A stretch of 64,000 nucleotides of DNA, taken from the NCBI GenBank assembly GCA_039621445.1, contig CP154957.1, positions 38,100,654 to 38,164,653 on the forward strand, written 5' to 3'. Numbering within the stretch: position 1 is the first letter of the stretch; the number at the start of each line of letters is the position of its first letter. The notes beneath the pieces are model-generated. The model searched no databases and was not told where the DNA came from. It was given only the letters and a program-made list of their open reading frames with translations. A program made the translations under genes and the position numbers. The DNA comes from Euglena gracilis (taxonomy: Eukaryota; Euglenida; Euglenophyceae; Euglenales). Below are positions 31,871 to 50,000 of this stretch, in pieces.

Positions 31871-33754
31871 CCACTTCCTTCTTCTTTCCTTCCCACTTCC
31901 CTTTTTTTTCTTCTTTCTGTCCCCTTCCCCCCCTTTTCATTTCATTTTTCAAGTTTTCCCAGGCCCCTGCCCATATGTTTACCCCCCCAGCCCCCCCCAC
32001 ACACCCCCCCACCAATGTTCGCCCCCCCCCCCCCACCCCCCCCCCCCCACCCCCCCCAGCCTCCTCCCTCCCCCCCCCCCCCCCCCCCTCCTGAATGCCT
32101 GTGAAAGGGAAAATTCAAACGAAGCACAATATTGCATAATAGCAGAGTTGGTTGCTCAGTTGCACACATTTATATTTCATTACACACACCCGTATCCCAT
32201 TATCCCACTGTGCTACTTTACACTGTACTACACTACTGTCGTACATTGTACTACTATTGTATCCCACTGTGCACTTTGAATTTTATTTTTCCTATTTTTG
32301 ACCCCAATTTCTTTTTCCCCTTCTTAGTTTTTCCCATCGGTATTTCTCTCCCCCCTCCGCTCCTGGCCAAGGGTGTTACCAACCCCCCAGGCCTTCCTGA
32401 GCAGCCATGTCCATGTCCCCCGAAGATGTTTAGCCCGGACCCCATGTTCCTCTGCCAGTTTTCGACCTCACACAAACACCCCCAAAATGAGCTCTATGGG
32501 TCCCTCCTCTCTCCCCCCTGGTTTGGAAAGCAGCCCGTGTCCGCTGCAGGCCTCCATTCAGCGATGGTGGAAGGGGATGAGCCTCACGGCTTGGTTGTGA
32601 AGGCGCAAGGCTGGACCCCAGCCCCCACCGACGACGTGGAAATGGTGTGGGCAGCAGCGTTTCCAAAGCACGCTCAACCAGACAAGGCCACAATTCCAAA
32701 TCTCTGTTGTTATGCAATTGCATTTGTTTAACAGATTTCTGGAACCAGAAGAAAGGTTTGTGACTCTACTGATTCATGCATATTTGTGTTTTATTTGTTA
32801 TTCTTTATTTTTATTTGTCCGTTTTTTTTCATCCTCACCTTCAAACGATAATGTGAAATGATGCGCCGTTTGTGAAATGTACCCCAAGGTACATTAACCG
32901 CAGCCAAGGAAGGTTCCTTGGCACAATCTACCATGCAAACAACACGGGCGTGGTTTGAGAAAATTTAACGGGGTCCAGAAAGGCAGCCAGCCAGCAGCCT
33001 TTTTTTAGCAGCTTTTTTCCCGCCTGGACCCCCCCCCCCCCTCAACGAGGCTTATTTATTTCCGGCCGCCCAAAGGGCGGCTGGACGGTAAACATGGTTA
33101 TCGCTTTGGGGGGGGGTGCAAAAATGGGTCAAAAATGGGCGAAAATCGTTCGGAAAAGGGCTGGCCAAGGAAATTTGGGGTCAAAACAAATCGATTTTTT
33201 TGCATAATTGGCAGTTTTTTGCGGCATTTTTTTTCAGTTTCGATTTGGTACCCGCTCCGACCCTGGGTCGGGCCCAGCTCCAGCCCGGGACGCCTAGGGG
33301 TGGGGGGAGGGGGAGGTCAGCCAGCAGCCTTTTTCCAGCCAGCCCAAATTCTCCAGCTAGCTGGACCCCCCCCCCTAGCAATGGGTATCATTGTGATGTC
33401 GGAAGGTTTTTAACTTTTTAACGAACAGTTCTCTTAAATCAAAATGCAATTATTTTAGTCCTGTGGTGCAATTCCTTAGTCCTTGGCAATTAATTAATTT
33501 AGTCCTTCAGAAAAATTCCGAACAGTTACGTTGTTTGTTTGTTTGTTTACCGTGCATAGACATGCAAGTCCCAAGTCAAGTTTGAAAAGAATAGCATTAA
33601 GATGTCTCGTATATTTTGAAAGGAGTCATTGGGGTTGTCAGAGGAATCTATTTGTTTTGCATTAAGTGTTAATCCTACAAATGAGTGAGTGCGCAACCCA
33701 CACGGCGCCACCCGCGCCATGAGGTTACTCTTTCCCCCCACACTTGTTTTCCAG

Positions 33755-34072
33755 GCGGTGTGCGGCCAGACGTCTGCGGCAGAGGATGAGACTTCGCAAG
33801 AGCCACAACAGCAGGCAGAGAGCTCTACAGAGGCGCCGCCAGTTGGGGATGGAGCCCCAGCCACCTCCCCTGTCCCGCCCCCGACTGCCCCTCGCTTCAG
33901 ACTGCTGGCCCTCCTCGGCCTTGCGCCCCGCCTCTCCCCCGTCTCACCGCCCGCCACCACGGCCGCTGACGCGATGGCAGAGACAGCCAATGGGGGGCCA
34001 ATGTCGGTGCCGCGGACCAGCTCCTCCGCCCGCCGGCACACCCTGCCCCCCCACGCGGAGCTGGAGACGTGA
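33755..34072 (+). CDS. candidate C-terminal tail exon (of transporter A?)
   Basis: A pyrimidine-rich acceptor (TTTTCCAG) is followed by 318 nt open to TGA. The protein is hydrophilic and Pro/Ser/Thr-rich with a Gln/Glu stretch (SQEPQQQAESSTEAPP), typical of a disordered tail. Base composition is GC-rich like confirmed exons. Its phase does not match directly the end of the exon at 27150, so at least one exon between would be needed; alternatively it belongs to another gene or is read in the Arg-rich frame. Confidence 0.35.
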   Translation, partial: AVCGQTSAAEDETSQEPQQQAESSTEAPPVGDGAPATSPVPPPTAPRFRLLALLGLAPRLSPVSPPATTAADAMAETANGGPMSVPRTSSSARRHTLPPHAELET

Positions 34073-35609
34073 AGGCCCCTCCGCCGCCTCAGGCACTCTC
34101 CCTCCACCCCCACCCTCCCCGCCGCGGTCTGGCTTACCGCGTGTAATGTGCCGATGCAACCCCCACCAGCCTCCTCCCTCTTCTTCTCATTTCTGTTTGA
34201 TGTCCTTTTCGCTGTTGCTCTGCCATCAAACACTGTCCAACTCGTATTCCCCCTCTTGTGTTTTGGGGTTGTGCGTGTTTTTCATCTGTTCCATTGTGCG
34301 TGGTTTTCATTGTATCCGAAGAGGATCAAACCAGCATTTGCATTGAAGGCTTTCATGCATTTGGAATGCGTTTGGCCAAAGTCTTGTTACTCTGTTGAAA
34401 CAATGCCTCCCACATGATGTGATGCTATTCGTGATTTGTGATGTTTGGATTTGGGAAAATCAGCCCCAGGGTTGCGAAAACCGGAAGGGGAAATCTTTTC
34501 AAATGAAGTGGTTTGGTACAAGACCATACCTTTTCCATTTGTGTCTCCAATCCCCTGAAAAGGAACAACTCCTGAAGCCTTTTGTTGGTGATTTCCATTT
34601 GCAATCGCTTCTCATTGCTCTCAGTAAGAACTTCGTCAATATTTGGCCCATCTGTCATCAAGTCAAAGGGCTTTTTGGTCAAATGTACTTGTAAATGTGA
34701 ATGTGCCATGGATTTTGGGTCAGAAACAGGTCAAAAAGTCAAAAAGAAATCGAATTTTTTTTGCCCGAAACCAGGTTTTTTGGGCCTCCCAGACCCGGAA
34801 AAACTCCTTTTTTGAGCCGAAAATGAGCGTTTTTCGACCCACCAGCGTCCCGTTTTTGGCCTAAACTCATGGATTTTTGAGGGTGTGTGGCGCAGCCCGT
34901 GATTGTGACGCTTTTCTTAGGGGGGCGCATCTCAAGCTTTTTTGGTCGATGTGCGCATTTTCGCAAACCGACCCAAAACCACTTTGAGCGCCGGCGTTGC
35001 AAGGGGTGAGAGCGAGAGGGAGCAGGTTTGGGCAAAATACGGGCAATTTCGCTTTTTGGACACCGGCTCTCCCGGGAAGTACGTGTTTTTCTGCTGTTTT
35101 TCTGAGGTTGGAATGCTACAAAAACCAGGTTTTGAATAGTGCTGAGCTCTTAATAAGCGCGCACCCACCCCTTCATTGACCCCTCCATACATACCGGCCC
35201 ACTCCATGGAGCTCTTTTGCCTGAAATCCATGGGATTTGTGCCAGAAAGCGGGCGGTGGTGGGTCGAAAAACGCCCATTTTCGGCTCAAAAACAGTTTTT
35301 CCGGCTCCGGGAGGCCCAAAAGCATCGTTTCGGGCAAAAAAAATTTTTCGATTTTTTTCGGGGGGGTCCCCCCCGCGTCCCCCCCGCGTCCCCCCCCACG
35401 TCCCCCCACCTCCCGGATTTCGGCCGGGCACATTTTTTGGCCGACCAAAGGAAAATTGCATACAAATTTGGCTGACGCCAAAGAAAACGTGTGGGGGTGG
35501 TTGGGCCACAGTCCCTCCCCGCGTCCCCCCCGCGTCCCCCCCCCCCCCGCGTCCCGAACCACCCCCTTCGACTTTTTTGACCCGGGTTTGACCTTGAACG
35601 AAAGTGAAT

Positions 35610-36395
35610 GGGTTGGCGGCCCAAAACGGGGCGCTGGCGGGTCGAAAAACGCTCGTTTTCGGCTCAAAAACAGTTTTTCTGGGTCCGGGAGGCCCAAAAA
35701 CATCGTTTTGGGCAAATTTTTTTTTCGATTTTTTTCGACTTTTTTGACCCGGGTTTGACCCAAAGTCAACGGGTCGGCGGCCCAGAACGGGGCGCTGGCG
35801 GGTCGAAAAACGCTCGTTTTCGGCTCAAAAACAGTTTTTCTGGGTCCGGGAGGCCCAAAAAACATCGTTTCGGGCAAAAAAAATTTTTTCGATTTTTTTC
35901 GACTTTTTCGACCCGGTTTTGACCCAAAGTCAATGGGTCGGCGGCCCAAAACGGGGCGCTGGCGGGTCGAAAAACGCTCGTTTTCGGCTCAAAAACAGTT
36001 TTTCTGGGTCCGGGAGGCCAAAAAACATCGTTTCGGGCAAAATTTTTTTTTCTCGATTTTTCGACTTTTTCGACCCGGTTTTGACCCAAAGTCAATGGGT
36101 CGGCGGCCCAAAACGGGGCGCTGGCGGGTCGAAAAACGCTCGTTTTCGGCTCAAAAACAGTTTTTCTGGGTCCGGGAGGCCAAAAAACATCGTTTCGGGC
36201 AAAAAAATGTTTTTCGATTTTTTTCGACTTTTTCGACCCGGTTTTGACCCAAAGTCAATAGGTCGGCGGCCCAAAACGGGGCGCTGGCGGGTCGAAAAAC
36301 GCTCGTTTTCGGCTCAAAAACAGTTTTTCTGGGTCCGGGAGGCCAAAAAACATCGTTTCGGGCAAAAAATTTTTTCGATTTTTTTCGACTTTTTG
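35610..36395 (+). repeat. tandem array of about 162-bp units
   Basis: Five units begin at about 35610, 35771, 35935, 36097 and 36260 with GGCGGCCCAAAACGGGGCGC. Spacing is 161-164 bp and the units are highly alike. Single diverged copies lie upstream. Confidence 0.9.
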
Positions 36396-36399
36396 GGCC

Positions 36400-37135
36400 G
36401 AAGTCGAACAGAGGGAAATGTGTACAAAATGGCCTGAAATGCCCCAAATTGGCCAAAAAAACGCCCGTATCTCGGGCTGGGCGGTGAGTTGCGGGGAAAC
36501 CAAAATCCCAGTAGATAGAGCGTTCCAAGGGCTTCAATTTAGGTCTCCGGACATTTCCTTTGATTCTGCATCATTTTCGAGAAATTTTGCAAACATCGAT
36601 TTTTTGACCCCCCCACCCCCCCGAAAACGGCTAAGTCGAACAGAGGGAAAAGTGTACAAAACGGCCATCTGCGCCGAAAACGGCCGTATCTCGGGCTAGG
36701 CGGGGAGTTGCGGGGAAATCAAAATACCGGTGGATGGGGCGTTCCAAAGGCTTCAAATTAGGTCTCCGGACATTTGATTTGGCTTCATTTTGGAGACATT
36801 TTGAAAATTGACATTTTTTGGCCGAAATGGCAGAGTCCAAAGGGGGGGGGGCTCATCCAGGGGGGGCGGGTAAATCCTACCCAGTTTGGACCCCTTCGCG
36901 CGTGAATAACTCGGGCCTGGCGGGGAGTTGGGGGTCAAACCCAGGTAATTCGGAAACTAGGAATCCAGTCGCTCGCGACTGAAAAAAAAAATTCCGGGAA
37001 CCGGGCCGGGATCATGGTGATAATCCGTCGGTTCTCCTGGTGGCCCCGACCCGGGGGGGGGGGGGGGGGGGGTCGAGGGGGGGTTTCGACGGTGGTAAGC
37101 TTCGCTCTTACCCTAAAGGGATAAGAGCTCAGCGA
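36400..37135 (-). repeat. inverted copy of the 29.3-30.5 kb satellite block
   Basis: Reverse-complement matches to 29306-30480 include the GAGCTCTTATCCC..GGTAAGAGC edge (37097-37135) and the unit core with TTTCCCCGCAACTC. Two to three units are recognisable. Confidence 0.65.
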
Positions 37136-38946
37136 CCCCCAAACCTATCCCCCCCCCAAAGTGAAAAATCACCGACAAAAGCACCAAAACCGCGCTCCCG
37201 GCCCGCCGCCCCCCGTTGCCTGGGTGATAACTGCCAGCGCCAGGTGGTGCTCTGGAGGTGGGGTGGCGGGCCCACCCCTTTGCTTGCTTTCTGAAGTTTT
37301 GCGGTACGTTGTGGAGGTTTTTGAAGCTGGTTACGAAAGGAGTGGAAGTGCACATGCCACATAAACAATGGACTGTTCGAGAAGAATGCCACTGGGGGTT
37401 GATGAGGAACACTGGAGGACTGCCACCAATTTCCTTCTGAGTTCGCATCAATGCCCCACTGCTGTTTAAGGCTCCGTGGCACCCACACAATTACATAAAT
37501 GATGTCGGTGTGTGCAAATGCGCACATGGACGATGTGCGCATTTGCGCACACCGACCACTTTAAAACCAACCAAGAGCCTCCAATGGCAGTGTGTTTGGA
37601 GCGGGAAAATGAATGTGACAACACTGTGATATTACCTCTTTTGTATTTCTGTGGTGCTGGACTCCCTCCATTGAATGCTGCTGGTATTATTGGGTGGTTG
37701 GTGTGCACAATTGCGGACAGCAACCATAAAAATGGTTGCTCTTCACAACTGTTGGCACCAACCAAATTCTTTTTCATTTTGAAGCCTTGGCAACCGGGAC
37801 TTCTGAGGCAAGGGAAGGATCGAAACAGGAGGAGAGCAGATTGTGGAGGTGTTGTGCTCGAAGGGTGGTGTTGCAAGGTGTGTCTGAGAAGGTCAAATGA
37901 AGCGTGTCAGTGTATTGCATTATGCATTATATGGCACCCTGAACATGGGGATTTTCAATTCAGCAGGCACATCCATTTTCAGCCGATGTACTGTGCTTCA
38001 TTTTCGGACTAAAACATTGGGGGTGAAGGGCACTTCTAAACTCAGGTTTTCAGGATAAAACCTGAAAATGTCATTTGTCTTGATGTTTCAGGGGCTAAGA
38101 AATGATTTTTCACAGCTTCAATTTCCGATGCCCGAATTCGGGCCCGCAGGCTGGTCATTTTGTTGTGTTTAAATTCTACAAAATACCTCGCACTTAAGGA
38201 TTTCCAAACTGCAGTGGTGCCACCCCCTCTAAATGCCACGTCTGTTAAGCTTCACAAGAGGTTGTTGTGTGCAGATGAGCAAACCCACCAGACAGACAGT
38301 TTTTCGCATTTGCACAAGCAAACCACTTGTACGATTTTACAAACACCAATTTCAGCCAGCACACATGGTCTTTTTCACGACTGCACAAGCGGTTAAACGG
38401 TTGGTGTGTGCATTTGCGCACACCGTCCATTTGCGCATTTGCCCACACCGACCAGCAATTCCGCACACTGCCAACTTTCAGGGTATGGCTTCAGGCTGGG
38501 GCACACCTCCCCAAATCGTTCAGTCAAAAAGTTGAGTTAATAAGACAGCCATTGCAGGGTTCTAAACACACCTGCTGGGTGTTGTGCATACCATGTGCTG
38601 TGGTGCTACCTGCTCTAGACACCTTGTTTGCCAAAGTCCGTGCTTTCATCTCTGCGTCCTGGGGCACATTCTGCTTACATTTTTGGGTTTTTGGGGGTCA
38701 TATCTTGTCATTTTCATAAACAATGTCGATGTGCGCATTTGCACGCATCGACAAAGAGAAAAGCTTAAGTGCGAGATGCGCCACCTAAGCTTTTGGACGC
38801 TTGTTTTTTTTTGCAGTCGCTGGACACCTTGCAAGGTACCAAAAGGTGTGCTTTGGCAGGGGCACCTCTCTGCTGACCCACACTGCTCGTGACAGAGGGC
38901 AGCCCCCCTTCGGCCACCCCCATGCCAGGGCGATGGCACGCCACCG

Positions 38947-44560
<5,614 letters not shown>

Positions 44561-47033
44561 GTGTGGTTTTTCTTTACCCTCTCCACAGTTGTGCGCTCTG
44601 TGTGCTATGTGCATTCTCCAAATCAGTGCTGGGCCGTTGCTGAATTTGTTGCAATTAAGGTTTTTGGGGGGGGTTCAAAAGTGGCAATGGCCTGAACTGG
44701 TTCCCAAGCCCTCCCTTGCCCACCCCACCGCACCCCCATCATCTTCTAAGGTGTATTTCGTTTGAAAAAAAAACTTCAAAATTTTCAACATTACAATGAG
44801 GTTGGATTTCGTGAGATAGTTTTGATTTTTCATCCAAACCAGGCTTCTGTTTCAGGGTTCGCAGAACAGCTTGTCCTAATTTGGCAATTTGGCTGGTGTA
44901 AATCTGGTGGAATCCTGGGGGTGGTTCGGCAGCAGGGCTAGCCAGTGGTTTTCCAATGACCGGCGTGAAGCGCCGAAAAATTGTTTGGGACCCCCAAAAC
45001 CTGCCAAAAATGCCCAGTGGAAGAATGGGAATATTTGTTTTTCGGTCATCACACAGTGCCAGAAAAGGCCAAATTTGCCAAAAGGTGGCCAAAAATTTCA
45101 ATAAATAAAAAAATAAAATGAAAGTGGCAAATAATAAATAATATTAATAATGCTCAAAGATATCCATAGGGGGCCACAGATGGTCAAAGATGGCCAGAAG
45201 CAGACAAAAAGGAACAAAAAAATGCCGAACATGCAGAAGTGGCCAAATGTGGCCAAAATTTCCAGTCACGCCCAGTCATTTCAAGGTGCTCGGCTATGAG
45301 GGTCCAAGATCGGTGGCAAAGGAATTGGTCACGAAAATCCCATCTGGCAACAATGTGGAGCAGGGTCCAGTAATGCCGGAGAGACCGTGGCCACCTTTCG
45401 AAAATGCAAGGGATGACAAAGCAAGATCAAATTTGAGGGCTATTCCTTCTCCAGTACACAAAGCACAGCAAAAATCCTCAAACAAATTCCTCTTTGGGTT
45501 TATATTTTTGGGACCCAAGTCAGTCCAGACATCCCTTAGGAGGCGGGGGTGGTCCGTGACCCCGCCCCCAAAGGGTCCCCAGGGCACCTCATCCCAGCCA
45601 TATATTCACTTGGACTTAGGCGGTCTAATTCGCACTTAAGGATTTAACTTTTTATTTGCGCATATGCGCAAATCCGCTGATTTTTTTATTCCGGCAGTGA
45701 AGGTCCGGGGGTTCAAGAGACACGCCGGCCAGCAGGGGCAAAAACGAAGGGATTTTTTGGTTTTGGCGGAGAGACCCCTGGGACTTTGACAAAAAACAGT
45801 GTTTTTTTTGAGTGTCAAAAATTTTTATTTTGGGCCAAAACCCCGGGACCCTGCCCGCCCAAACGGAAAAAAATCAAAAAAAGCACCTGGGGACCGGGAC
45901 CCTCCCCGCCCCTGTGGTGACGCGGAGCCTTTTTTGGGGAAGCGAACTCGCCGGCAGTGTGTTCCCTCCTGGTGCCTCGGAGTGTGTGTGTGTACTGTTA
46001 CCTTTGGGACTTGTGAATTTTTGATTGGTTAAGAAAGCAGCAGACAGGGTGGCAGGGGATTGAGAGGGGTGCGGGTTGGGTGGGTCCGGTGTGCAGGGGG
46101 TAGGGGGAGGAGGGGTCCAGGGGTGCAGGGGTGACGGTGCAGGGGGTGTGCAGGGGTGGTGTGCGGCGGGCAGGGCGGTGGGGGTCAGGCGCCCGCAGGG
46201 GTTGTCAGTGGGGGCCTGGTTGCCTGTGTGTGGAGGCTTGCGTGCGTGCAACCCATTATTTTGACCCTGGTGTGGCACCAAACAGATAATTGATGTTGAT
46301 GCGCGCAATTGCGCAAATAAAACGTACGGTGGTGTGCGTGCCATGGGATGAGAGGGGTGCCAGTGGAAGAACCACGTGATTGAAAGAGATGGGGATGAAA
46401 AGACAAGAGGGGAAAGAGAAAAGGCAGACTGGCAAACAGACCCCCGGCGGGCGGGGTACACCCTGGCCGCCCGGGGCTGAACAGGAGGAGGGTGGCCGCC
46501 CAGGAATCCGCCGCGCGCAGGTTGTCAGTGGGGGGCGGTGCTTGAGGGGAGGGGTATTTTTTTTGAACACGGGTGAGAGGGGCAGCACGACACGAGAGGG
46601 GGGCTGCAGGGTCACGAGAAGGGGTGTGTCACACCAACCCACAAAAAAAAAACACACAAGTCCACCTCCCTGCAGGGTAGAGGGCGTGGGGATGACGGTC
46701 AGCAGGGGGGCGGTGTACACGGACACCACGGCGGTGGGGCACTGTCTCCCAGCTGGCAGGCAAATAACAAAACAAACAAAGTGTGCGTTTTACTTGCGCA
46801 AGTGCGCGCATCAACACCACTGATGAACTTTTTTATTTGGAACAAGAATTCTGAGAGGGGACAGACCATAGCGGAGAGGGGACTGAGAGGGGGAAACACT
46901 TGTAACAGGAACATTTGCGCAAATGCGCGCATCAAAAGTGTTGTATAAAAAAACCATGAGAATCAGAGAATGGAGTGGGGAGTAGAACTGAAGAAAAAAA
47001 GAAGAAGGTGCTGAGACAGGCCCACAGCCAGTC
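44561..47033. other. region between transporter B and the ParB-like gene
   Basis: No gene recognised. A degenerate relative of the 17297/50212 element interior lies at about 44930-45020 (GACCGGCGTGAAGCGCCG, then a run of GGGACCCCCAAAA). GAGAGGGG-type repeats lie at 46030-46640 and dyad motifs near 46297, 46791 and 46911. Confidence 0.6.
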
Positions 47034-50000
47034 TCACTTCTTTTGCTTGGTGAGCCGCTTGGCCAGGCTCTCCGAGGCGGCCGCCGGCTTCGCGCCGGGC
47101 TTGGGCAGCCCGCGGCGGACGGTGCTCCGGGGCGCCGCGGGCGGGGCGGTACGAGGCGGTGGTGGTGCCGGGGCCTCCTCCTCCCCCTCGGACTCCTCCT
47201 CTTCGGACTCCGCCTCCTGCGTCGCCGCCGGTGCCGAGGCCGCCGCTGCCTGCGACGACGCTGCCTCCGCGGCCACCTTGGCCTTGGACGCCTCGATGAT
47301 GTGCTTCATCGCCGGGTACTTCTTGGGGTCGAGGAGGTGGTACGACTTGGGGCCCTTCAGGGCCTCCCCCGGGCCCGGGGGACGGATCAGCCCCGCCGCC
47401 TTCCACCGGGTGTCCTCCTTGCCTCCCTTGCCCTTGCCCTTGCCCTTGCCCTCCCTCTTCTTCTCCTCCCCCTGTCTCTCCTTCCCCTTCTGGGGCTCTG
47501 GCTTCCGGTACCCGGGGGTGATCTCCTCGATGGTGTCCTCCTCCTCTTCCTCTTCTCCCTGCTGCACTGGTGGGACTGCGGGAGCTTCGCTGGCGACTGC
47601 AGAGGAGGTGTCCGAGCTGTCACTGCTGCTGCTGCTGCTGCTGCTGTCCTCCTCCACCTCCTCCTCCTCCGGGTGGCGGCTGGGCTGGGCCACCGGCGGC
47701 GGCACGATGATGGGGCTGGCTCCCGGTTCGGGCGGGGTCAGCTCCGGGGTCTCCCGGCCGGGGGCGGTCATCTCCACGTCGCCCTCCTCCGGGCTGTCCA
47801 CCGCCTCGGTCTCCTCCCGTCGGGGCTTGGGGGCTGGGGGCCTGCTGGGCCTTTTCTCCGGCTCCTTCTTCCGGCGCTTCTTCTTCCGGTCACCCCCACC
47901 CTTCTGGCGCTCCTCCAGCTTCTGCAGGCGGCGCTGCTCCTGCCGGATCTTGGTCTGGCGGCGCCGCTCCTCGGCCTCCTTGGCCCGTCGTCCCGCCTCC
48001 TCAGCGGCCAGGCGGAGCTTGTCCTGCAGGGCGGCGTTCTCCAGGGGGACCCAGAGGGCGTCCCCCCCTTCAAGGGCGGCCAGCAGGAGGGGCAGCATGG
48101 CGGAGGCGACGGGCCGGGGCAGGGTCACCGTGTTGGCCACGGTCTGGGTGACGTCCTCCAGGCTGCTGGCCGAGTCCTCCACCACCACCAGCACCTCGGG
48201 GGGCTTGGCTGCCCAGGCCGCCACCCGGCCGGCCACCGCGGCGTCGGTGGTCTGGATGACCATGGCGTTGGCCGCCTCCATCCGCCGCACCACCCGCCGC
48301 CATAGCCACTCCACGCACAGCCAGTGCAGCCCCTGCCCGCAGCTGGACTCCACGTCCCACTCCACCTTCGGCAGGACCTGCGAGGGGACGATGGGACCAG
48401 ACAGGCATGGAAGGCTGAAAGAGTTTTCTTGTACAAGGTGCGCGCAATTGCACGCATCAAACAATCACATTTTAATAAAAGATGCACTGGATGGGTGACC
48501 CTCCAGTATCCACTGTCTGAAATGCGGAATGACAATCTGCAGAATGCGTGAGGTGGGGTGGGGTACCTTGCTTCGCTCCACGTCACCCGGGCCGTACACG
48601 ACCACCAGGGCCCGCTTCTCGAACTTGCGGGCCACCCCCTGGCCCCCCTGCCGCAGCCAGACGTCCACCGTCACCGACTCCCGCCCCGGCGCCAACCGCC
48701 GCACCGCCGCCTCCACCGCAGCCACCGCCCCGGCACCGCCGTAGATGGCGACCGGCACGACGCCGGCCAGGCGCTTGACCTGCTCGGACAGGAGGGGGCA
48801 GGATTCTGTTTCGCAGTGTTGGCGCACTGACAGACACATTGAGTCATTGGATTTGTGCAAGTGCGTGCATCAAAACATTTGCGCAAGTGCGCGCATCAAA
48901 TTTAAAAAAAAATTGCATACACAACTGGGGAGCTGTTTCTGTTGAGAGTGGGAGTATGAATTTTTTTCTTTTTTTTGTGCGCGCAATTGCGCAAGTAAAA
49001 CAGAGACTACTAAAACTGAAAAAGACTCACGTTTAAACAGAACCCTGAGCCCGTGTTGTGGGTGACCTCGATGACGACGAGGCCCACTGCGGCCCCCAGC
49101 GCCTCCGCCGGGACCGCTCCGCCGCTGGCCTGGTACACCAGGCAGCGCACCCCCTTCTCCTCCCCGGCCGGCCGGGCCACCCCCACCTCCTGGAGGGCCC
49201 CGCCCTCCTTGGCCACCACCTCGGTCTCCACCGTCGGGAAGGCAAAGGAGGCCCGCAGCTCCTCGTACTGCGCCTCCACCCAGAAGGGGGCCGTCAGCAC
49301 CGCCGCCAGCGGGGGCTTCGGCTCCGCCGGGCTCCAGGTCCACGACCCCAGCCTCGCCACCTGCAGCGCCGCCACCGGGACGGTTCGCTTGAACCGGCTG
49401 CGCTCCGCCCCGTTGTGCACTGCGAGACAACAGTGAAGGGGGGGGGGAGAAGCACGTGACCACACTTGCAATGCACCCAGTGACCATCACCACCAACCGC
49501 CGTCCAATGCTGTGGGCACCCTTCATATGCAACCCCGACCCACGCAGACCCCAGTGGCACACCCATCCGCGCGTGGACGTTGGGGTTGTCGCCCCGCCAC
49601 GCGAAGGCCACCCACATCTCGTGGGTGGCCTCGGTCACCGCCTGCTCCAGCTGGGCCAGGCCGATCCCCGGGCTCTGCAGTGCCGCCGCCACCTGCGCCC
49701 GCGCCTCGGGGGTCAGCAGCCGCCGGAGGGACCGCACGTGGGAGGACAGCAGCGTACGGCCCCTCGCCGCCAGCGCCGACTCGACGCTCAGCAGCCCCGC
49801 CACCGCCTCCGGGTTCTCCTCCACCAGCCGCTGCAGCGGCCCCCACATCTGGATGACCTGCCCCTGAGGCAATGTCACAGAGACTGGAACCCTACGCCAG
49901 TATATCATGACAATGCACTATGTCTTTGTGAAACATTTTTATGCGCGCAATTGCACAAATAAAATGGGAACAACGTCATCAAACTAAATGCATGGGAGCT

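Larger units (their letters stand above)
27151..33754 (+). other. intron or intergenic DNA downstream of transporter A exon 8
   Basis: No convincing exon. Contents: degenerate AAATAATACC-type MITE pieces (27500-27930), an AT-rich stretch, a satellite block (29306-30480), poly-C/G patches (30800-31240), a TTC array (31621-31870) and a poly-C region (31980-32090). Confidence 0.55.
34073..38946. other. region between transporter copies
   Basis: No gene supported. It contains the 162-bp tandem array with diverged flanking copies (34734-34866, 35219-35350), the inverted satellite block (36400-37135), and a cluster of TGCGCA-type dyads near 37505-37550, 38405-38450 and 38730. Confidence 0.6.

Noticed and set aside
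31393-32094. Poly-Phe and poly-Glu frames across the TTC array
   Set aside because: Repeat artefact without start context, splice sites or conserved sequence.
47043-48305. Plus-strand 420-residue open frame opposite the ParB-like last exon
   Set aside because: It mirrors the GC3-rich minus-strand exon; the minus-strand reading has matching splice phases and a natural stop.
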